From: Daphnia pulex
Lineage: Eukaryota; Arthropoda; Branchiopoda; Diplostraca; Daphniidae
Direction of reading: 5' to 3'
DNA: 64,000 nucleotides
NCBI RefSeq assembly: GCF_021134715.1
Contig: NC_060022.1
Coordinates: forward strand, 315,001 to 379,000
Shown here: positions 56,943 to 64,000 of the stretch, in pieces
Position numbering within the stretch: the stretch's first letter is position 1
How the letters are laid out: each line of letters opens with the position of its first letter
Program-made: the position numbers and the translations under genes
The notes under the pieces: model-generated
What the model saw: only the letters and a program-made list of their open reading frames with translations
Databases searched by the model: none
What the model was told of the DNA's origin: nothing

Positions 56943-56981
56943 CAGGATTCAGGAGTGGCAGATGCAATTAGGATTAGTTCT

Positions 56982-57286
56982 ATGCCTAGCTCGACACGCG
57001 CGAGCTATTTTTTTCTTCTAACACCTCGTTCACCGATTCGGCTGCTCGTTTTCGATGGGACGAAGTTTTTTAGTATCCAGTCTTGCACCGATTTGGCATT
57101 CTCCCCTTTTTCTTCACTCGACGATGAAGAACATTTGGATGAGGAATTAATGTAAGATATATAGTGTCAATAGTTTGCCAATGAACCAGGATTCGCGCCA
57201 ATGTCGGTCGTTGACTTTTTTTTAGTTCCTATCACGATTTCCAAACAGACAACCCTGAAAGGAAAAGTAGATTAATTATATTTTAA
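56982..57286 (+). CDS. Possible two-exon acidic-tailed small protein
   Basis: ATG 56982 lies 40 b from the minus-strand ATG, a divergent layout. Exon 1 ends 57151 (AT|GTAAGA) after FSSLDDEEHLDEEL; exon 2 from 57226 adds ISYHDFQTDNPERKSRLIIF and a stop at 57286. Splice sites fit in phase 2. No family recognised, and the frame is short. Confidence 0.25.
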
Positions 57287-58312
57287 TTTATTAATTTTTC
57301 TTCTTAGTATAATTTAATTTATGCCTTTTTGTGTTCTGAACTGGATAGTGAAGAACTGCTAGATGGTAATGACAATTTTTGTGCCAATTCTCAGGATTAA
57401 CTCTTCAGGCACTGTTTGCAGGCAAATAGATCACTGTGATAAACCTGATGGAGTACTCTTGCACTTTTTTCTTCTTATGGTTTATAGAGTCTTCCAATAA
57501 GTCGCATAAGCAGCTGGCTAATTCCTGTAGCTGAAAAAAAAAAATCAATCATAAACTAGACGACTAGAGTAGACATGCTTAAAATTACTTTTAAACAGCT
57601 GTTAAACTAGGTATGAAACCATGAAACATGATAGGTACTTTTCGCAATTCTTTTTTTTTTTTTTTGGTTGAATTCTAACAGTTAACTGACACGGCTTTAA
57701 TTAATTAAGCTTATTTTCAACAAAATACAAATTCAAATATTCAAAGAATTACGAATTACCATAAGCCATAACCAGAAGCCAGAGCCATAGAACTAGTTTC
57801 ATGGCTTGTCTGCCCTAACCACAACATGACTACCAACAACATGACTAAACATAATACTGAATGGTAGGGGACCGAATGACTGGGCCCGAATGACGTCCAC
57901 CCCTAAACATAGACATAAAAATACATAAATTACTTCGATCTACTCTTTGAGCTAACTTTAATTTTTTTTATCACCTCTGCTCAATGAGTCAATGAGACAA
58001 ACAATGACGAATGACTCAGTAAGTAAAAACTAAGAAGTAAGAATCAATCCAAAACCAAAAACAAATATGTTCGCTTGACTTGAATCTTGAATGGCCCAAG
58101 AACATCATGAACCAATCTCGCCATCTGTTGAAAAACACCGACACTAATCCTCCTCCTTTTAATCGGAAAAAAAACCTTCGGGCTTTGGTTTCCAGGGAAG
58201 CAGACAGAAAAACAAGTGTCAAATAGTCAAATAAATGAGCTGCTTGTTTTCTTGAGTAAACTTAGCTACAGATTCAAATCTGGGACTTACATCTAACTTA
58301 CATATTAAAATT
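57287..58312. other. Intergenic
   Basis: No gene supported. Should contain the ALG9 promoter; no clear TATA, as usual for housekeeping genes. Confidence 0.5.
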
Positions 58313-60937
58313 ATGGGGCCAAAAGCAAGAACGAAATCTATCCAGAATCGAAAATTAAGTGGAAAAAACGAACATTTAACTTGTGAAAAATTGCCTGAAA
58401 AAGTTAATGTCAGGTAATAAATTTACATTTAAACTCTTTTTCAAAACATAATATGGATCTCAAAATAAAATAAGGTTGTTTACCTTTTAGGGCTATACAA
58501 AAAGGACATAGTACAAACAATGATCTCCATGATGATTGGTCCCCAAATGTTCAAACGGTTTTCAAAGCATTAGCATCTGCACGATTGTGTGCTGCTGTTT
58601 GGAACAACATCACAGACTGTGATGAAACCTACAACTATTGGGAACCTGTAAATATATCACTTAAATCAAGACATTTTTCATTTAATATTATCTTTCATAT
58701 AATATTTCTAGTTACATTACCTGTTGTTTGGCTCTGGATTTCAAACATGGGAATACTCCCCAGTTTATGCCTTACGTTCATACATGTTTCTTCTCATACA
58801 TGCCCTTCCAGCTTGGATTTATGGTCTTGTTCTTCATTCTAACCAAGTTCTTGTTTTCTACTTTTTGAGATGGCTTCTAGGCTTTGCTTCAACCACTTCT
58901 GAGACTTACTTTTATAAGTATATAACAGATCAATTTTGAAAAACTCATGAAGGCTTGAATGCTACTTACAGAATTTTTTTGTAGGGGTGTTGTACAACAG
59001 TTTGGACCAAAAGTTGGAAGATTGACTTTTGTATTCCTTTTATTTAGTGCTGGGATGTTTCAATCCTCATCAGCATTTCTCCCATCCACATTTTCCATGT
59101 AGTTCTTTAACAATAACCATTGCTTAATTAAGTAAATAAAGTTAATGAAATTTGTTTAACTTTTTTCAGGTATATGTGTCTCATCTCAATGGGAGCATGG
59201 TTTCAAGGAAACTGTATTTTGGCGATTCTAACTACAGCTATTTCTGCATTTTTGAGTTGGCCGTTTGCTGGTATTATTGGGTAACAGCAATAATCGCAAC
59301 AGTCCTTCCCACTCTCGCTTACTAATATTCCAATGAATATTTTGCGTTTTGTTCCAGAATTGGTATCGCAGTGGACGTTTTAATCCTCAAAAAGAAATGG
59401 CGAATGTTTATCGGTTGGTGCATTACATCGGTTCTCATCGTTTTGGTATGTTCGTTCACAATTATCTTATCGCATTATTACAAAAAACTTTGATTGTTCC
59501 TTAATTCGTATTTGTGTGCTTATAGGTTCCTATAATTCTAGTCGATTCCTACTATTATGGGCGACTGGTGGTTGCGCCCTTAAATATAGTTTTGTACAAC
59601 ATATTTTCTAACCATGGGCCTGACTTGTACGGGACATCTCCATTGAGTTTTTATTTTCTCAATGGGTTTCTTAATTTCAATTTCATATTCCCATTGGGGC
59701 TTATTGCCCTTCCCACCATTTTGATTACGAGAAAACTGAAACCCATCAGAAATCAGTCTATCCCACTTTGGTTAGCACTCTTGCCCCTTTACATTTGGAT
59801 CCTCATATTCTTCACTCAGCCTCACAAGGTTAGATAAGCATTGACTGTTAGATTCCTCAATTTTACTTAATTATTCGTCTTTCCAGGAGGAGAGATTCTT
59901 GTACCCGATCTACCCATTGGTAAAGCCTTAAATACTGTTCGCCGCATTCAAATTTTGTTTGTAGTAAGATTGAACCTCTTTTATAGTTTGGCCTTGCAGC
60001 AGCTTTCACTTGGACTTGTTTTGAATCCTGTGTTAGAGCTTTGAAGCTACCAGAAAAGTTCACTCAGTATTTGACATTGGCATTGATAGTTTCATCATCC
60101 GGCATCTCTGTCAGCCGTGTTATCGGCCAATATAGAGGTTTGTAATCTTAAACTTTACGATTTAGCAGATTCAATTAAACGAAACATCACCTTTATTTTT
60201 TCGTTTGGATGATAGGATACCATGCTCCAATGGACGTTTTTCTAGAGTTGAACCGTTTGTCGTGGGAAAACGAGGGAGACTCAATGAAATATAACATCTG
60301 CGTGGGCAAGGAATGGCACCGGTACCCTTCAAGTTTCTTTCTTCCAAACAAGTGGGTCCATATCTATAGAATCGTTGAAAACTGTTGGAATAAGTTGCAT
60401 TACAATGTTTTTCTTTTTCAGCATGAAGCTGCTTTTCATAGCATCTGAATTTCGTGGTCAATTGCCACGTCCGTTCGATCCGGCACCCAACGGAGCTTGG
60501 ACAATACCGCCGTACATGAATGATCTCAATAAAGAAGAGACAACACGATACGTAAATGTCTTACAAAATTTACAGTGTGTTATTGTGATAACCCTTTTGG
60601 TTATTTTAGGCAGCGTTGAAGGATTGTGATTATTTAGTGGATTTGGAAACTGGTGTAACGACTGAACGCGAACCACAATACAGCCAAATGACAGAATGGG
60701 AGACTATTTTTCAAGTCGATTTCCTTGACAATGCTGGGTAAATTAGAGGAAGTTTGCAACAAATTTAGTTTTGACATTGATAATTGTATCCACCTTACGA
60801 CTGGTCCATTTAGATCGCCTCAACTTTTGAGAGCTTTCTACATTCCGTGGTTTAGTGAGACTTACTGCAAGAAGATTCCTTACGTGCTGCTGAAAAGGAA
60901 GCCCAGCTCTAATAATAAGAAGAAACGGCAGCGTTAG
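58313..60937 (+). CDS. ALG9: ALG9, dolichyl-P-mannose alpha-1,2-mannosyltransferase (593 aa)
   Basis: Thirteen exons: 58313-58413, 58491-58647, 58712-58917, 58985-59098, 59170-59280, 59358-59445, 59526-59828, 59887-59919, 59987-60137, 60216-60351, 60422-60551, 60610-60737, 60814-60937; all GT-AG and in frame. ALG9 adds alpha-1,2-mannoses to the lipid-linked oligosaccharide in the ER lumen during N-glycan assembly (GT22, GT-C fold). Seen: DCDETYNYWEP luminal motif after a short cytosolic N-terminus, then GFQTWEYSPVYALRSY, IILVDSYYYGRLVVAPLNIV, LYNIFSNHGPDLYGT, QPHKEERFLYPIYPL, CVGKEWHRYPSSFFLP, ASEFRGQLPRPF and SPQLLRAFYIPWFS, in family order, with many hydrophobic segments. Length matches the usual near-600 aa. 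Basic end KKKRQR. No defects seen. Confidence 0.95.
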
Positions 60938-61720
60938 TAACATTATCCAACGGGCTTGTATTCTGTTGTTTTCTCATCATTGTTTTCGTGGTTTGTTTTA
61001 AATGGAGTGAAACAGTGACAATGGAACTTTCAAATAGAATTAAAAGGTCTGGTGAGATTAAAACAATCTTGAATGCATACTGTACAGTGTAAATTCATTC
61101 TCGACGATTGGCGCGCTACGTATTGACAGCGGTGGATGGATACCGGTGGTATCGTAACAATGTTTTTTCGAATCAAATTTTTTAGCTGAAAGATCTATTG
61201 AAGGTAGAGGAAAGAGTGAGGCTATGAATGGCAGACTAGGAGTCAAACAGGGACAGTGTGGTATAGTAAAAAGCAAGAAGAAAATCTAACGTAACGGTTC
61301 GGGAAATATAGCATGAATACGGAGGAGAAATCTTACGTGGCCAGGAGAAACTGAATCAAACGCAACAAAACCGAAGGGGGCGGGTCCATCACGGCAAGGA
61401 GATCATAGTCGCACACAAACGATCATTGCGGACTGCCCCGGTTGCTGGTGATATAGTGGCGGCTATTGTGCACTGTGAACAAAACAACAATCCTTGAAGT
61501 AATAACATTTTTGGAATTTCGGCGTCACTTTAACACACTTTATAGAAATTATCAACGAAGAGGAAAATTTCTTTGCAGTTTCAATGAATGTTTGTCATAT
61601 CTTTTCTGTTCGCATTTGTACACAAGCAAAACAACGAAAAGAGCACAATGGAGCATTGCAACACTTCTATTAAATTGTCACAGCTCACGCAGGTGTAAGA
61701 CTCGATTTGATGGAACTCCA
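60938..61720. other. Intergenic between convergent genes
   Basis: No gene; holds the 3' ends of ALG9 and of the coiled-coil gene. Confidence 0.5.
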
Positions 61721-62013
61721 TTAAATAGCCGATTCGAAATTGCGTTCGTTGTCATCGGTGGCACTGTCAGCAGGACTTCCGGCCCCACAGATTTGCATTT
61801 CGATCTCGGCCAGGCGATTTTCCACTTCCCATTGCTGTCGGTTGAGTTTTGCACTGAGAGAAGTATTCTCCGACTCGAGCATAAGCAACCTTTCACGTAA
61901 CCGATTGATCTCGGCCACTAGTGCGTCGGCCGGAGGTAAGGTCTTCAGCACTGATGGTGGCTCTGTTGCCGCCAAATCTCTAGCCGGAGAAGTACTCCGG
62001 CTGCTTACACCTC
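61721..62013 (-). CDS. Terminal exon of a coiled-coil protein (partial)
   Basis: Acceptor TTTCCAG at 62014, phase 1 or 2 junction, open to TAA at 61721. Starts GVSSRSTSPARDLAATEPPS, then PADALVAEINRLRERLLMLE followed by SENTSLSAKLNRQQWEVENR and LAEIEMQICG, a heptad-rich helix of about 45 residues. The tail is acidic and disordered (SPADSATDDNERNFESAI). Upstream exons must lie beyond 62,013, possibly outside the window. Leucine-zipper-like dimerisation is likely; the parent protein is not recognised. Confidence 0.6.
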
Positions 62014-64000
62014 CTGGAAATTAATACAAAATAACAAAAGCGTTAGTTTATAGGTGACGGGTTTCTGTTACATCACCAAGAATAATAATTTGTTGTTTGT
62101 TCATCATTGCGTTCAAGTAGCTAGTTTCACAAAGGGAATGACACTTGTAATAAACGGAAACGTTGAAGTAGGACCAATTTACATTGCCGGAAGTTGCGTT
62201 CAAGTGGGGTGCTACTTCGCTGAGAACTGGGAGACGAAAACAGCCAAAAACGAACACGCAACCCAGTCATACCCACCTGATTCTCCTAATAATAAAACTT
62301 TCGATTGTGTGCGTTTGTCTGCCGTTCTGACCGACTCCCTTTCGTGTCTCTTGGATGCATTTCATTGCACAGTCAGCCGACGAATATATCGAGGATCAGA
62401 TCAAACAACAGCAGTGCAACAAATCCCGAAATCTTTTGGCGTGTTCTTATACGCTTGCACCATCTTCTCGTAGGGATACATCTGTATGTTTATATGCATA
62501 CATAGTATACAATCTGAGAAGGATTGGTGCATTATTCATAAGAAGGTTGCGTTGAATACACACACTTGAAAAGGAGAACGAGAGAGATAGTCAACTCTGC
62601 TTTCTATCGTTCTATCCGTTTCTCACTGCGTCTGTCGGCTCTAGTTCTTTACGGGTGACGTGAGCCAGCTCCAGTTTCTTTTGCACACTCTTTACCCGTT
62701 ACGTGATATTTCAACGATAACAACAAACTGGAAGGCAGATATGGGAACCGAGGGAACGACCCTTCCTTTTTTTACTCCGCTCCTTTTTTTTCCCAAGTTT
62801 TATTACGTTTCGGGATAATGAAGAATTGTGCTGCAACGCTTGACAAAGTATAAGCCATGGCGGAATGAATGATTAAAACAGAAAAAATGTTGTAGGAACG
62901 ATTTCCATTATTGCCCTACGCGGTAATGCACTAATACTGGTAATTGAGTTAGAATTTAGTTTGAAATCAACATTAGCCCTTTCGTGTATAAGTGCATTCG
63001 CGGGTTTTCTCATCTTTTTCTTGGAAACAGTAAGAGTATATAAGGACGCGTCAAAACCGCCTCTGAGCGACAACTATTGATGGTGTCTGATTCTCTCGGT
63101 TTTCCTGAGTGGTCGACCATTTGCTGGTTGTCGGGACTGTCGTGAATGCGGGCAAAGAATTTGATTAGACGCCATATATATCGTCAACTTGCAGGCCTTG
63201 CTAGAAGATTGGCGTCATGGTGCCCATCGACCATCGTAGACAGCCGTATTACTCTGTACTGCAGCCCCTGGTCCTTTGAAGCTATAAAATGTCGTCCATC
63301 TAGTATATCAAGGCGTCGGCCGTCTCACTTTTCATCCTCAACTTGACACGTAAGTGGAATCGGTGACTCCCTCGTATCCACTCAACTTTGTCCTTCTTCA
63401 ACACGATCCCAGGTTCCTATTAGCGTTCGTCTCCTGCGAAGTTTCAATATCCTACGAGACTTGAAAGTTGGTTGCCTTTTGTTTTTATCGTTACAGCGGC
63501 GCAGGCCCTACATACAGTACCACTTATGAAAGCGTGAGATGAACGAATTCTACCATCTAAATACCCCAATATACACAACACTCGTGTAATTGGTGCGCTT
63601 GGTCCATTTCTTTCGTCTGTTGCCCGAAAAAAGGAAAAATATAGACTCTAGAACAATAAAAGGAAAGGCCTGCCACTGGGGAAATCTAACAGAGAGGCTT
63701 TTCAGTTTGGCTGCTTCATTTTGTGTTGCCATTTGCGCATCCCTGGTTCCTCATTAGACAATCCATTTCCACTCTTGTACGCATAGCACAGTAGTCCGCC
63801 AAGAAGCACCAGAGCAATATGCCAGCTCCATATGTCATTATTTAACATGTAGAATAACAGTAGAATATCTCTTAAATATAACGAGCCAGATTATGTTTCC
63901 CACATGAGTGAGTCCGTCCGATTGACCGCGTCCGTTCTCGTCGACCCAGAAACTTGCACACAAAAAAAACTGCACACTTTCGGACTTGTTAATAATCACT
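62014..64000. other. Probable intron or upstream region of the coiled-coil gene
   Basis: No further exon is convincing. A minus-strand frame starting MATQNEAAKLKSLSV at 63,732 could be a first exon but lacks a good donor. Confidence 0.35.

Noticed and set aside
1-64000. tRNA, rRNA or CRISPR arrays
   Set aside because: I looked for B-box-like GGTTCGA words; the one at 10,456 is inside a gustatory receptor exon and the others lack a partner A box and cloverleaf. No regularly spaced repeats of CRISPR type.

Overview
The window looks like nuclear DNA of a branchiopod crustacean, most probably a Daphnia-type water flea. The evidence is many short (about 50-130 b) GT-AG introns, arthropod TATA/TCAGT promoters, insect/crustacean gustatory receptors, Rebers-Riddiford (R&R) cuticular proteins and large families of Ala/Pro-rich secreted matrix proteins. 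The organism is inferred from gene content, not proven. All gene models below were spliced by eye.

Layout. 1-5.8 kb: gene-poor, with exon-like fragments and a decayed gene. 5.9-6.7 kb: a PAPT-repeat secreted protein. 7.4-11.2 kb: two tandem six-exon gustatory receptors. 11.6-41.9 kb: a secreted structural-protein cluster. It holds four Ala/Pro-rich paralogues (called P0 to P3 here), a shorter relative (14.2 kb), a small secreted protein with a GC-AG intron (16.7 kb), a Tyr-rich secreted protein (20.7 kb) and four near-identical 112-aa secreted proteins (A to D) in alternating orientation. A DHRS4-like peroxisomal-type reductase (28.9-30.1 kb) and a single-exon Pur-alpha-like protein (36.9 kb) sit among them. 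38.1-45.3 kb: two multi-domain R&R cuticular genes, one frameshifted. 46.3-48.5 kb: a foldback MITE beside a single-exon 572-aa orphan gene. 49.6-56.1 kb: a 6.4 kb imperfect palindrome with a 369-b hairpin element in each arm. 58.3-60.9 kb: a complete 13-exon ALG9 mannosyltransferase. 61.7-62.0 kb: the last exon of a coiled-coil gene that continues upstream.

How the genes fit together. Most of the cluster encodes short-signal-peptide extracellular proteins with a tiny first coding exon (3-7 codons), a short intron and a focused TATA promoter, as expected for genes switched on in bulk during cuticle or matrix secretion. Sequence sharing points to repeated duplication, inversion and gene conversion. 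In the clearest case, paralogue P3 has lost its own promoter and first exon and carries those of an R&R cuticular gene, and it has also lost both cysteines kept by its sisters.
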